Source: Casuarius casuarius (taxonomy: Eukaryota; Chordata; Aves; Casuariiformes; Casuariidae). Taken from it: DNA of 64,000 nucleotides. The stretch lies in the NCBI GenBank assembly GCA_003342895.1, contig PTFA01000494.1:161982-225981 (forward strand), read 5' to 3'. Numbering within the stretch: position 1 is the stretch's first letter; every line of letters begins with the position of its first letter. The position numbers and the translations under genes were made by a program. This document shows, piece after piece, positions 50,901 to 62,660 of the stretch. Below the pieces are notes generated by a model. The model made no database searches, had not been told where the DNA came from, and saw nothing but the letters and a program-made list of their open reading frames with translations.

Positions 50901-53900
50901 GCAACCTCCCCCTGCTCCGGCCCTCTCCGCTAAGCAGAGGCAAGTTACTGGTTACACACGCAGAAGCTCTATGAACTGGGAGTTACCCAGTGGTATCAAA
51001 CCTGTCCTCAGATGTTACAAGAAATAGGCAGATTGCTGAGGAAGGGGATGATGAGGAAAAGGCAGCACTAGAAGGTAATGAGGAGATCCATTAGAAATAA
51101 TAATTTTTCCCAGTAAAACCATCCCTCTGACAGAGCAAGCCTTTGCCCCAAAGCTACGGGGGAATCCAAGCAGTGACAGGCATGCCGCTGCCTAGTGCAA
51201 GCGAGTCTCCGTTTCTCAGTTCAGATCTTTAGCCCTTCAGAGGTAACTCCCATGGTCGCATCCAGAGGCAGAGCAGCCCGAGGTCCTAACTGAAACGCAT
51301 CAGGTAAGCGGGATGAGACCCAGCCCTCAGAACGCAGCCACAGCAAAGCAGACTCAAAGAAAGACTTAGAGAAATGAAGGTTAAAAAACTCTGGAAAAAA
51401 AATCCAGGCTTTCCCTTATGTTATTACCTAAAAACAGTAACACAAACATGAGCTCCAGGACCAACAGGCTCAGGAAAGTCAGCTATTCTTTGTGAAAAAC
51501 AGATGCCAAAGGTAGCAGAGTAGCATCTGTTTGCCATTTTCAAATGATGGCAGAGAGAGAACCACTCCTGAGTTTACCTGTAACTAGCAGTTAGCTGAGC
51601 TAAAGCAGCAAAGTCACAAGAGACACCTGTATGAGCACAGCTGATGCGCATCCAGTGAGCCAGCCTTCAAAATCTCCTGTGCAACTCAATAAAATAAAGA
51701 CATCCTTTAAAGTGAGGATCCCTTTGAGGACACTCCAATTTCTACAGATCCACTGCTATCAAAACAGTAACTGAAAGAGCATCTGCATCAGGATTGGACT
51801 TGAAATAGCATGAGATTTGTGTCATTTCAGTCTAGATAATTACTTGAGCTTAGAGTCATTTCCATTTCTTAAGGCCCCATTTTGTGGGAGAAGGTAATCA
51901 CCTGGGCTTTACTTCTTTACAGGAAGACAGAAGATCAAACAATTCAATAGCATCAGGATCCCCTCTTCTGCTGCCTAATGAAAAGCACATTGTCTGTATA
52001 TCTGAATGCTTCATCTCCCATTACATAGCCACAGCTTGGTAATAAATAAGCCATTTGGTGGTTGATAGATTGGCAACCTTCCACAAGTGCAGGTGCTATC
52101 TTTAATTTTTCTAGTTAGCTAAGCAAAGGATCTAAGTACTGTTCTGAAACTGCACAGTTGTGAAGGAGTTATTGCCCACATTAAGGGAAGCACTGAACAG
52201 CACCAGGAACCCACAGTGAATACATGCGGTATTTCACTGCTCAGATAGGGAACAAAAGCCTGTTATTTTATCACCATTCCAAACATCTTCCCAAGTTGTT
52301 ATTTAGTCTCTGAGCACAGGCACAAACTTTGACATTTGCACACGTGTGTGGCAAAAGTATAGGAGGCTCTGCTGTTCCTCCAGCTGGGAAGAGCCACTTG
52401 CATAGGGCTCCAAAGATGAGTAAGGTGTAGAAAGACTTCTGCCCCAGTTCTTTCACTTAAGGCCATTTTGGAGAAGGGAGAAAAAGGTGTAAGGTACTTA
52501 GGTTATCGCCATAAAGGAAAGAGACAACAAGGGACCAGATCCTCCTTGTAAGTCCTATTTCAGGAAGCACCATGTGCTGTGTAGCATGAAGCATGGTGTT
52601 GCCCTTCCTTATGGCAAAACCCACATAAACTTCAGCCAACCTTCATTATCATTTACTGGTACCTACATGCTAAGCCCATTCAGGCTTCTTTGCCTGCTAC
52701 AGTATTAGAGACATACTAGACAATCATTACATTTCAAAGTAGCCGAAGAAATAAAGCATACTGGGAAAGTCAATGTCACAGTTGATTCTCCATGAAACCA
52801 GCAAGCCAGTGCCTGATGCTCTGCAGGCGACTCAGTGCACTCTGCAAGGTCAGCCCCATTTGTGCCCTGGGTGTCATCAGTGCAACACTAGTTCTTCCTC
52901 TATACAACAGCCTTGCACGGTTTAGTAAACTGTGCAGATCTCATGCTGAAACAGAGGCTAAATTACCTCTGCCACGATTTAGAACCAGGGTCATTTGCAC
53001 ACAACAGGATCACTGTTAATGACGATGAAATAGATATTCATGAACTCCAATTTCTCATTCACCTGCCTATCTGTGGGGATGTGAAGGCACAGCTGAAACT
53101 TTATTAAAGCAATTTCATACATCTAGTAAAACCAGCATGAGAGGCTCTTAAGCTGCAAGTAGGAACTGGAAGAGGTCTCAGTGGCATTCAGGGACATTTG
53201 TCTTTACTGCAGTGAAGGTAAGCTCTTAATACAGGAAAAGTCAGTAGCAGTGAGGGTTCTTCACAGTAAGAGCCTGCAAAGTGCAAATGTGATATATACT
53301 GCACCTTGCTCCTGTAAGGTTCCCAAAGCAAAATCACATCAGTGGAATATAGGATCACGGCCATCACTATGGAAGCAAAGCTAGATCTCAGAGGTGAACA
53401 CAGGTGGTAAGCAGTGAACTAACACCATGCGTCACTGATTCAACTTTTAACACACAAACCTAAAACAGGTTATTTTTTTTTAAGCCATCATGCAACAGGG
53501 GATAGTAATACAAAATGCCCAACAGCATTGTTGCAGGTACATTATTATGAAGTTCCCGTGCCTGAGCAGGCCCCTCAAGTCCACAGGAAACCAGCCACAA
53601 AGATCCGAGTACAAACTGGCTCTGCAACCTTTCCTATGCATTTGTAACAGCCAAGCCTTCCTACAAGGCAGAGCTGGATACTAGCTTGGTAGGCAACTGC
53701 ACCATGCCATAGGCAGAGGCCTGAGCAACCCAGGGCTCCAGAGCCTCGGGAGGCCTGCGAGCAGCCCTGTGCAGTCTGCACTGGGGAGCAGGGCCACAGA
53801 CAGCCCAGCCGACTGAGCTGGCACCTGGCTGCAGGCTGGCACCGAGAAGTCACCTTCAGGCACAGGAACACATGCGCTCCTGGCCTAGCTTGCAAAAGAT

Positions 53901-56525
53901 GTCCTAAGAAACTGCCATCGTTTGCTTGTGAAATGCTTCCCGAGCTCTCCCTCCCCTCCCTTCTCAGAGGCTCTCTGCCCACATGAAATATTTCAGCATG
54001 GCACATGATTTCTAAGGTCAATAACACTGACCGCCTCAGCCAAAAAGCACAAAGTTGAACACTGAGGTACATGTTTCTTAAAAGTCACTTTCAGACTGAA
54101 TTAAGAAAATTTAATTGCTCAGCTAGGACCAGTCCTTCTAGCTGTTTGCAGCACCCTCCACTGCTCTGGACCATCACAAGAGGGGAAGTTGCTGCTCATA
54201 GTGATAATACAACATTTGTGCCTCCATGAAAACACTATTAATAAAACCCAGAGCCACAACATTAACATGTTTGTACAGCACTAGCATAATGGGGCTTAAA
54301 TTTCAATTTTATATGCTACATAAAAGGAAAAATTCAGTGCATAGAGAAATAAGATTGGAACAGAAATTTAATGCCAAAAGGAATTTTAAGCTGTCTCAGG
54401 GAAACAATACTGACAAAGAATGAATATTAGAGAACTCAAGCCATTAAAGCAGGAAACATTTCCCTTTATTGATTTTCAAAACATGTAAAGTTCACAATTA
54501 AGCTGTATTTAAGGCCTGATGGCATCAGATACACCTCTGCAGCATTTATCAGAAATTTCTAAAAAGCCAGAACAATGAACTTAATATATTCTATAACTTT
54601 CCCAGCACAGACTGTGGGACTTCTTGCAGCAGATTTTTGCTTCAAAGTTGAACACTTTGTTTACATTAAATACTCTATTGCTCTTAGGGAAATCTTACAA
54701 ACCACAAACTGCAATAAACTCAAAGTTGTCTTCTGGAGCCTGCAGGCAGTCTGAAGTGACAGCTCAGAGATATGAATGCCTCTGCCCTACAATGGTTTTA
54801 TTCCTACCACCGGAAGTCAAGAGAAAACATTTATTGGTAGACAATCATTAGGAGCAACATGAAACTACTGTGCTCAGGCTTTGTATTAGCACTAAACTCT
54901 GACAGTTCTTTCCCAAGTAGTCTACAGATGGCTATTTAAAACAAACTATTGCACATCATCACTGCAACTACTCATGCCCAAAACAAACCAAATGCAATCC
55001 TAAAATACATCACACATTAATAAAATACATAGTAGCATCATGACTACATTCTGGGATATGCATTATATTTTCTGGCTCCACTGATAACAAGGACGAAAAT
55101 GAAGTATTTGTTATTGATGTTATGACTCCCATGTCCCCTCGTCACTGTCAGTAGCAGAAGCTGGCCTTAGAGTACAGTATTAAACCTGCACAAAGGGTGC
55201 TGCCAGAGAAGTAGCACTAGCTGGAGAAAAGCCAGGAAGAGCAAAGCAGCTTTCTAGAAGTAACAGCAATAAAGTGTTCCTCCCTTTTTGCTCTCCAGCA
55301 ACTAACAGAAAACTGACAATCAAAAATAAGGAAGAAAAAAATTAAAGGCAGAGAAACAAGAAAAAAATCTGCAACTGTGACAGGACTGCCTATTTAGAGG
55401 TCACCCACTCCTAGTGCTTTTTCTCAACAAGGAAATACAAGGAACAGATGGAAAACATCTTTGGTACTGCTGACTTTGGGAGCTCATATCAATGCCAGCC
55501 AAGCAAGAGCAGCAGCATCCAGCCTCCATGCTGCCTCTCTCCCCCAACAGAAGCCTCAGCTGCTAGGTATAATGAGAGTAATTATAACACCACAGTTCAT
55601 CACAGCCAGCAGACCATCCTCCAGGGTTGTTTACCAAGCTACACATTACCAAGATGAACTCCTGTACTGCAGGGTTCATCAAAACAAACAATCATGACTT
55701 AATAAGGAGTGGTTGTCTTAGCAAGTCAACCACTTGAAAGGGAATCACAACACAAATCAACACACTGGCTCCTCAGTGCAACATGAGCATGCTTATTTTT
55801 CCTGCTATGCACATATTCTGTGTCAAAAGAGACATTATAGATGCTCATTAAACAGGAAAATGGATGCCTTTTGTTCTTGTTCCATTCTCCCCATGGAAAT
55901 GTGTTATACTGAAGATCACACGAATGTGATCTATAAAAACCTGTGAACCCACAGCTTGCTCTATCAGCCAAAACACGAAATTAAAAAATCTTCCAGGTGA
56001 CAAGGTTTGCACTTTCCCATTGTTCCCTTTCCCTCCCTTCCTCCCTCATTCTCACATTAAACTGCCTCTCCCCACAGGCTTGAGAAGCACCTTCAACTCC
56101 ATTTGAAGCAGTCTTCTCAATCTCTCCCCCTATTACTCAGGCACAGAAGAGAGGTTTACTGTGGGAGTGGAGGATTGTTTGAGAAAGAAGTTGTAAGTAG
56201 CATACTCAGGATGCAACGTTAACTATCAGCTGGTGAGTACCTGACTATAAACCCCACAGATTTTGCATGCCCATAAAGGAAAATGGTTTTATCCCAGCTC
56301 AGTCTCTCTCCTGTCTTCCCTTTTCACAAGGCTGTATTTTTCCTAAGATACAACACACCNGCTGGGAACAAAGCCTTGACAACTGCCACTTGGTACTGCC
56401 AAAAGTATCCCCAGAGGCTCTACTCNCTGATTGATGCCCTGTGCTTCCAGCTCACACTGCAAACGCATTGACCTCACAGATCTTTTTTCTTCTTTAAAGC
56501 CCCTGAACATAATTTGCTGGCTTAC
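47912..56525. other. Unannotated unique sequence, no gene seen
   Basis: A long stretch without recognisable exons or repeats. A plus-strand frame at 49883-50077 reads into a TAG/GTAAGTTG donor-like site at about 50015. A 165-codon minus frame (53575-54072) is open in a locally G+C-rich patch. I recognise neither. AAACAGAGGCTAAATTACCT near 52949-52968 faintly recalls a reverse MIR core but is too weak to call. CT-rich DNA lies at 56015-56055. Confidence 0.5.
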
Positions 56526-56551
56526 CTTTCATATTTTTTTTCCTCCTGTCC
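56526..56551 (-). other. 26-bp splice-flanked microexon-like segment
   Basis: On the minus strand a pyrimidine-rich acceptor (CCCCCTATGCCCTATTCAG) is followed by 26 purine-rich bases and an AAG donor before GTAAGCC. It is open in two frames, one reading as a short E/K-rich peptide. Size and signals suit a microexon, but a purine run beside a pyrimidine run produces such patterns by chance. Confidence 0.12.
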
Positions 56552-57280
56552 CTGAATAGGGCATAGGGGGAGGGCGATGAATTGCCTGATACCTGGGGAA
56601 AGTCTCATTTGTCCCATTGATCCACCTTCCTTGGCAGCTTATTTTGTCATAACACCTTCCATCTTCCTCTGCACCAATGGACAAGTTCTTCATAAGGGTT
56701 TCATTTNTATGANATCCCTNTATTTCCAAAGATAGAAATTCAGACCTTCCCTATNTTGGTCACTGTGTTTCCNTCTCATTATATCTCCTTTGAACTCTCC
56801 TTCTCACTTTATTACTCAGACCATCCAGCAACACCATCATTTGATCATTCCTCTACTTCAAAACATCCCTTGGCTTAAGCTGTTAAAGAACAAACAATTT
56901 TCCCTTTAATTACTTTAAATANAGAACACTGTTTGCACAAAAGCAGATTTTTCTTTTGGTATAGTTAATCCCTTTTTCAGGGGGTGGGTGGGAGACAACG
57001 GCCTTCACACCCTCACCAGCATGTAGGGGGCACTGCTAAACCAGGTGTTACAAAAATCACAAGCCACAAATNAAAGTGAGACTTCCTTTCCTTTCTTACG
57101 AGCACTTTTTAAACAGTTTTCATATCCTGTNATTGCATGCGAGTCTATTCCCTTTAGAAAGCAAGTTCCAGTCACTAGAGCCCTGGACATCTATCTTTAA
57201 CTGCAACATTAGCTGTTCTGAGTTCCTTGATAAATTCGCAAGAGGTAATCAACCTACAGCAGTTTCCACTTTTTTTTTAG
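56552..57280. other. Unannotated unique sequence, raised n density
   Basis: Five n fall within about 70 bases at 56707-56773, more than elsewhere, suggesting a polymorphic or poorly resolved stretch. No exon is recognised. Confidence 0.5.
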
Positions 57281-57501
57281 ACCTGGCAGACTTTGCTAAC
57301 CTTGTCTCCACCATAGAAAAGATGACATTTGCACAAGAGCTACATTCTGCCTGTNATAAAACTGTGCTTTCCAGTAGCACTGGAACATATTGCATTGGGG
57401 ACAATGCTCAATTATTTCTTCAGTCTTGTGCTGTACAAAAAAGCCCTAGACACTGGAGAAATAAGCTGATGCTTCCCTTGGCAAATGAGTTAGGTTTCTA
57501 A
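57281..57501 (+). other. Candidate 3' terminal exon (acceptor, open frame, AATAAA)
   Basis: A very strong acceptor-like run (CCACTTTTTTTTTAG) ends at 57280. One frame, entered after two bases, stays open for about 71 codons to a stop at 57499-57501, and AATAAA follows at 57575-57580. This is the order expected of a last coding exon. The peptide has several C, F and L residues and no recognised domain. The same frame is also open upstream of the acceptor (from 57076), which an intron would not need. AATAAA in A+T-rich DNA is common, so the call is weak. Confidence 0.18.
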
Positions 57502-58794
57502 TCCCCACAGTTGTGGAGAAAAACCCACATGTGACAAAAAAATCTTAAAATGAACCCAAAAGGTAAATGAAAGGAATAAAAAAATTCTAATTGCTTTAAA
57601 CCTCAACTAGGAGAGGCTTCAGAAGGGTAAGTCTGACGCATAAAATACAGACATTTGGGGATGCAATACAACTTCAATTGAACTTGCAAGGACTGCAAAA
57701 GCAAAGTCCCACAAAACCACTGAAAAGCAGCACCTACAGAGACAAACTAGCAATGGTGCAAAGNTGACACAGGCGCTAAGCACCAGCCATGGTAATCCAC
57801 CTGCACAACAGGCCACCACTCTCCCGGCTGCAGCTGTCTCGGTGTGTTAGCGTGACTACAGCTTTTCCCACAACGACCCAACCCCTACTTGCAGGATGCC
57901 TCTCTGCCCTGGGCCTCCCCAGCAGTTACCTGTGGGAGGCTATCAAGTTTAGTTCTCATTAAGTTCAGGACAGGTGTGCCCCTGCTTACCCTAACCTAAG
58001 GTAAAAGCCTACTCATTCTGAGAAACGCAGTCTGGTGTACAGCCTATATAGATCACCACAGCAGGGAAGGAGCTCTAGGAGTCCAAGCAGATCACATTTT
58101 GCCTGGCCTTTCTCATTTGCTTTTGTGTTTCAGCCTTTTTAAGGAGCACTAACAGAAACTTAGTCCAAACTCGCAGCTAATTATCAGCTGGTATTTGTCT
58201 TCTGTTTAAAATCCTTGAGAAAACTACTTAAGGTTAACTCATATACCACCTTGAACCTCATTCTTTATCCCAGTTTACCCTGGCTGCAGGATGCATTCAC
58301 AGTCTTTAAAGATCACCTTATACAGATAAGCAATATCAATACAATAATTTTAGCCTGATTTGACTTAAGAACTACTTTTAGTCCCATTGTTCAAGTGTGA
58401 AGCCGTGATCTAATCTCATACTGGTCTNTCTGACACTGGCTCAAGTACTGTTTCACTGAAATTTTTCAAAGTGACTTATTTGCTAGTGATATATTCTACT
58501 ACTACTTNGTGGGTTCCTGACTGGCAGGTAAGTACTCACTAGGATTCACNCGGTTCAGCCCAGGCTCACATTTCTATTGCCCTCAGGGCCTAGGAGTCAT
58601 TTGCACGCAAGCAGAAGCAGATATAAAACAAAATATAATTTCAGATCAAAGTCTTTGCTAAGACAACCCATTGTCACTAGCACCTGAAAATNAGCATTTA
58701 GAACTCTATTAACATAAGAAATAACTCATTAAATGCATGCAGTAGAACAGAAGAGCTTTTCTTGCATCCTAAGCAACAGTTNAGATACTCATCT
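57502..58794. other. Unannotated unique sequence, no gene seen
   Basis: A perfect CAG donor before GTAAGTAC lies at about 58529 on the plus strand, with only a moderate acceptor about 50 bp upstream. No recognisable peptide results. Confidence 0.5.
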
Positions 58795-58932
58795 AAGACA
58801 CCAAGAACCTGATTCCAGTTGTATGTTCTGTACAAACTTCCTTTGTGACCTCAGCTGGATCATTTACCCCCATCTGTTCCCCCAACAAATGAACAATAGC
58901 ATTTTCTTACTTCATGAAGATGTTGCAAAGAT
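58795..58932 (+). repeat. MIR-type SINE relic
   Basis: The order of words follows a MIR element well. CCAAGAACCTGATTCCAGTT stands for the AACCTGGGTTC region. ACAAACTTCCTTTGTGACCT stands for the TAACTTGCTGTGTGACCTT core. GGATCATTTACCCCCATCTG follows for CAAGTCACTTAACCTCTCTG, and then an AATGAACAATAGCATTTTCT stretch stands for the AATGGGGATAATAATAGTACCT end. This is the best-preserved dispersed repeat in the window. MIR elements are ancient tRNA-derived SINEs mobilised by L2-type machinery and are inactive now. Confidence 0.7.
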
Positions 58933-60287
58933 ACATATGACTACTCAGACATAGCAATACTGCAACTCAGATGTCAAATACAGTTGATATAGAAGTCCAA
59001 ACTTGATTAAAGCTCTAGGTTAAGCTGTTTCTTGTCAGCTGAAGAAACAGGGAGAAGGGAAAGCAGGGACAGAAAAGAAACATTTCCAAAAAATAGGCAA
59101 TTCCAAGGAACCTTTTCCAGGGAAGGCACCATTTCTCAAGAACAAATCCTACTAATAGATCATCCCAAAACTTTATACGGTGGTTTCACAAAACAGAGTA
59201 AGAGAAGTTAACATACAAATCTGAGCTAATACAATCATTCTTCTTAATATGCAGTTGGACCCATCTTCTGCCACAAGTTCTTCAGAAGCATTTTCTTGAA
59301 ATTCAGAATTAATAATTGTATGCCATTTCCCATTAAACACCAGATACTGCTACAGAAGGTGAAGCAAATATGCACCCATCACTAAGTTACTTTGGGTATA
59401 TATTTAACCAGAAAAATAGCATTCTGTGGAAACTGATGAGCCAGTGCAAATTTCTAGGGTCCTGCCANAACAAGCCATTCCAACAATCTCTTTTCCTCCA
59501 AAGTCACCATGCCAGAATAATAAACATTCNCCATTTGAAGTGAAGAATACATTCAATGGCTACTTCCCTGAGCAAGCACACGTCCTTGGTATTACGTTAC
59601 CAGCAGGACAACCAGAATCACNGTTGAATTCAAACAGCCATCCGTATTTATCAAGCTTCAAGGAAAACATTTCAGACACTGCACCAATATAAGGTTGCCT
59701 TGCTTCAGCTAACTCCTGAGTAGCCAACACCAGAACATACGACTTACCTACAACCTATCAAAGCTGTTATGAACCATTAATACCACTTTGTCAAATACAG
59801 TATCAGCTGATTAACACAATAGAAATGTTTGGTTCTGGGGAAGTGAAACAAGAAGCCTGGCTTTTTCTTACTCTAAGTCCACCGATACAGCTGATTTGAG
59901 GCTCTANTCTAGAAGTCTTGAAATATGAATAGGGGTTGCACTTGACATTAAGAAATAATCATTCAATTGAAAAGGAATGAACTATCTCAATTCTGCAAAA
60001 TTTTAGCACATGCTTAAGTCTGGCTCTACTGAATACAGAAATACTGTTCACCTCAAAGGATCTTTAAAGTATATTTAGATGTTGCTGAAGTAAGGCTTTA
60101 ACAGCCTAGTTCTTTCCTTCAGCTATATATGGTCACAAGTCACTGCTAGTCCCTAACCTTGAGACCACCTAGGATATTTTATTAGAGGGTGATANGATCA
60201 CTGCAGAGTACTGTTAACTCGGCTGTTCAGGGAAACAATTTCAAGCACCCCTCTGGACTGGGATGTTAACAAATCAAGATTAAGTGT
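58933..60287. other. Unannotated unique sequence, no gene seen
   Basis: Nothing recognisable on either strand. Confidence 0.55.
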
Positions 60288-60350
60288 CTGATCTAAAACC
60301 CATTTGAAACCAATGGGAANCTACTTCCAGCCTCAGTAGGCTTAGAATCA
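60288..60350. repeat. Palindromic sauropsid-type interspersed repeat
   Basis: CTGATCTAAAACCCATTTGA, AACCAATGGGAA, then CTTCCAGCCTCAGTAGGCTT and AGAATCA. This follows the well-known dispersed pattern GATCCAAAGCCCATTGA-AGTCAATGGGA / TCCATTGACTTCAGTGGGCT-TTGGATCA found through bird, turtle and crocodile genomes. The two halves are diverged inverted copies, as in MITE-like elements. This is recognition by pattern; the family name needs a library search. Confidence 0.55.
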
Positions 60351-62553
60351 CATCCTGGAAGAAACACAGAACATCCGAACAGGCGTCTTAGGTCTTCCAT
60401 CTTCAACTGGGATGGCATTTCATGTAATTTTTTCAGGCAAGTTTTTGTTCAAACTACTTCTCATAGCACTAAAACAATCAAAGCTAAACTACATACTGAA
60501 AATCTGATGTTGTTCACAGCCGTAGTATCAAAAAAGCACAGTGCCATGACCTTTGCAGGACCTGGATTCACTCTCACAGAAGTAACGAACCATTGACAGT
60601 TCCTGATGTTGGTAGATACTTGTTTCCAGTACACAGTAAAATGTAATCTGAGTTTACTTGGTCTCAAAACTCACCGATTTCTCACCTTCTCTTAGATCAA
60701 CCACGAGAGCAGGTGATATCAAATACCTTCAGGACTCAGCCCACTGTAGCTTTCAGCTTTCACACATACAAGAGGCAAAGCATTTACAGCAACCACAAAC
60801 ACCTCAATCTCATAGGCATTCCTGCAGGCAAATGTAGAGATGTGGAGACTTGAATCTCCAAAACTTATTTTGCTTTTAAGTGGCATGTCTCTGGAGTAAC
60901 CAGGCTAGAGAATCAAATCCACAAAGAATCCTTTCTTGTTTTTTCATTTGTGCATGTCCACAACCTCTCACTGCTTCAAGTGCTAGGAATGCAAGTCACT
61001 TTTCCCAAGTTACATGACATGAGATGACCAAGGGAAAGATAGGAGACAGCACTGAACCAGCTTTTTACTTCAGCATTCTGGCCTCCCCTCAAGTAGTTCT
61101 AATGAAGCAGAACACGGTCCAGAGACTCTGGGAAAAGCCTCATTTCCAAAGATGACTTGTCGTGGACTTCTCCTTTGCCTCCCTGAGACAAAACACTGCT
61201 CGCCCTCTCCAGTGGCGCGCACTATGCTTCTGTGTACACGAAGAATTCTAGAAAATGGGGGTCTAAGTCTCCAGTTGTCCGACCACTTAATAAAATTCAC
61301 TCAGTCACTTTAAATGAGAGAAAAAGCTGCCTTCATTTGTGTTTGTGTTCATTATGTCAAAATTTAATAGTAATNTAAAAATCAAAGAAACTTTATAGGA
61401 AGTATGTGTTTTTACTGCACTCTTGCGCTTTACCAAATAAAAACATGTTGCTAAAAACAGGGTGGGAGCAGGGAGAGGAAGCCCATCAGCTATCTTAGTA
61501 TCATGCTTTCAATTANATTTTCCTCTGGCTCTCATTACTGTATGCTGTCATTGAAATTCACTTAAGGTCTGCTATCACCCAGNAATGTAATATAACTCAG
61601 GAACATTAATGTGATTGCAAAATACTGTAACTAACTCAAAGACTGAGCAAGACAGGAAGACAGAATATNATTATCCATATTAGCAGGTAATTACCAGCTC
61701 TCTTACCTGGTGTTTATAAAGGACAGCATGTATTTAGACCTTCTGGGGCATATAGAAAGATCCCTGAAAGTCAAGAGCTAAACTGACTCAAGCTAGAGAG
61801 GAGAGCATGGAGACTCAATGATCCTCACATATGCAGAAATGGTTTCCAAAGATGAAACTGTATTTAAGCACATCAGGTCAGTGATGCAGAAAAGCTTCTT
61901 AAANATGTAAAGAGTTTGTTAGAGGGAAAAGAGTGAAGGAGCTTAGAACAGTTAATTCTTGAGCGACTTAGACATGACAGCATGGATAGTGGGAATTTAA
62001 GGACCACAACCTAACATCTTTTAGAAATACAGAACACACAGAATCACCTTTCACATTGTCTATNTGGAAAGGACTGCAGCAATAACTTACACCTTTGCTG
62101 ATTTTTTTTAATCTGCACAGAACTACAGGGATGGTGTAGTAATGGTATTAGCAAAAACATGCCTCCATAATGCCAGGTTACCAATAAGCTGCAAATTCTA
62201 ACTTTAAACGTCAACCTGCAACTTTCACAAGCAGATCAACTCCATAACACCTAGTTTTATTTCTTCAGCTGTCTTGGAGCTACAGGGAGTATTTTTTCCC
62301 TAAATGGCTAGTTAAACCTAAATCAAATGCCAGATCAAAAATCAAGCCAGCTCACTAAAATACTCAATGAATAAAGATATGCCAGAAACGAGTACATTAA
62401 CTTCTCCATAGAACACTCACCTACAGCACAATAACCCTTTTTAGGTAAGGATGGATACATGCGCACAACGGTTACAGTGAATCACAACCCAGTTTCTACA
62501 CATGGATTCATATTCCATGCCCCAATCCACCATCGTTTTCCCTCTACTTTTAG
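60351..62553. other. Unannotated unique sequence with one splice-like segment
   Basis: A 36-bp minus-strand segment (61707-61742) lies between a TATATGCCCCAG acceptor-like site and a perfect CAG donor before GTAAGAG, with one of three frames open. It is too short to identify. At 62041-62080, GAATCACC and GGAAAGGACTGCAG faintly recall the 3' end of an avian CR1 LINE in reverse, but not enough to call. Confidence 0.5.
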
Positions 62554-62660
62554 TAAAATGAATCCCCAGAGTAATGTATTAAAAACTTCATTGAAAGCAA
62601 TAAACTGCACATGGACTTCCAAACTGCTCGTCAGTGACATTTCCTCTAATNCCCTATACG
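62554..62660 (+). other. Candidate internal exon, 107 bp, strong splice signals
   Basis: A strong acceptor (GTTTTCCCTCTACTTTTAG) ends at 62553 and an ACG donor before GTAAGTCA begins at 62661. Exactly one frame is open through the segment (35 codons, entered after one base), while the other two meet stops at once. The peptide is rich in S, N, K and T with one NCTW motif, faintly like part of a fibronectin-III or cytokine-receptor domain; that resemblance is too slight to name a gene. Length and signals are typical of a vertebrate exon. The open frame also runs about 95 bp upstream of the acceptor. Confidence 0.2.

Noticed and set aside
52940..52995. Possible reverse MIR core (AAACAGAGGCTAAATTACCT ... 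TTTAGAACCAGGGTC)
   Set aside because: Agreement is limited to two words and the spacing between them is off; chance is likely.
53575..54072. 165-codon minus frame
   Set aside because: It lies in a G+C-rich patch where stops are rare. The peptide is C/L/S-rich without any recognisable motif.
62031..62085. Possible CR1 3' end in reverse (GAATCACC ... GGAAAGGACTGCAG)
   Set aside because: Only two short words agree with the CR1 pattern, and the 8-bp terminal repeats expected of CR1 are missing.
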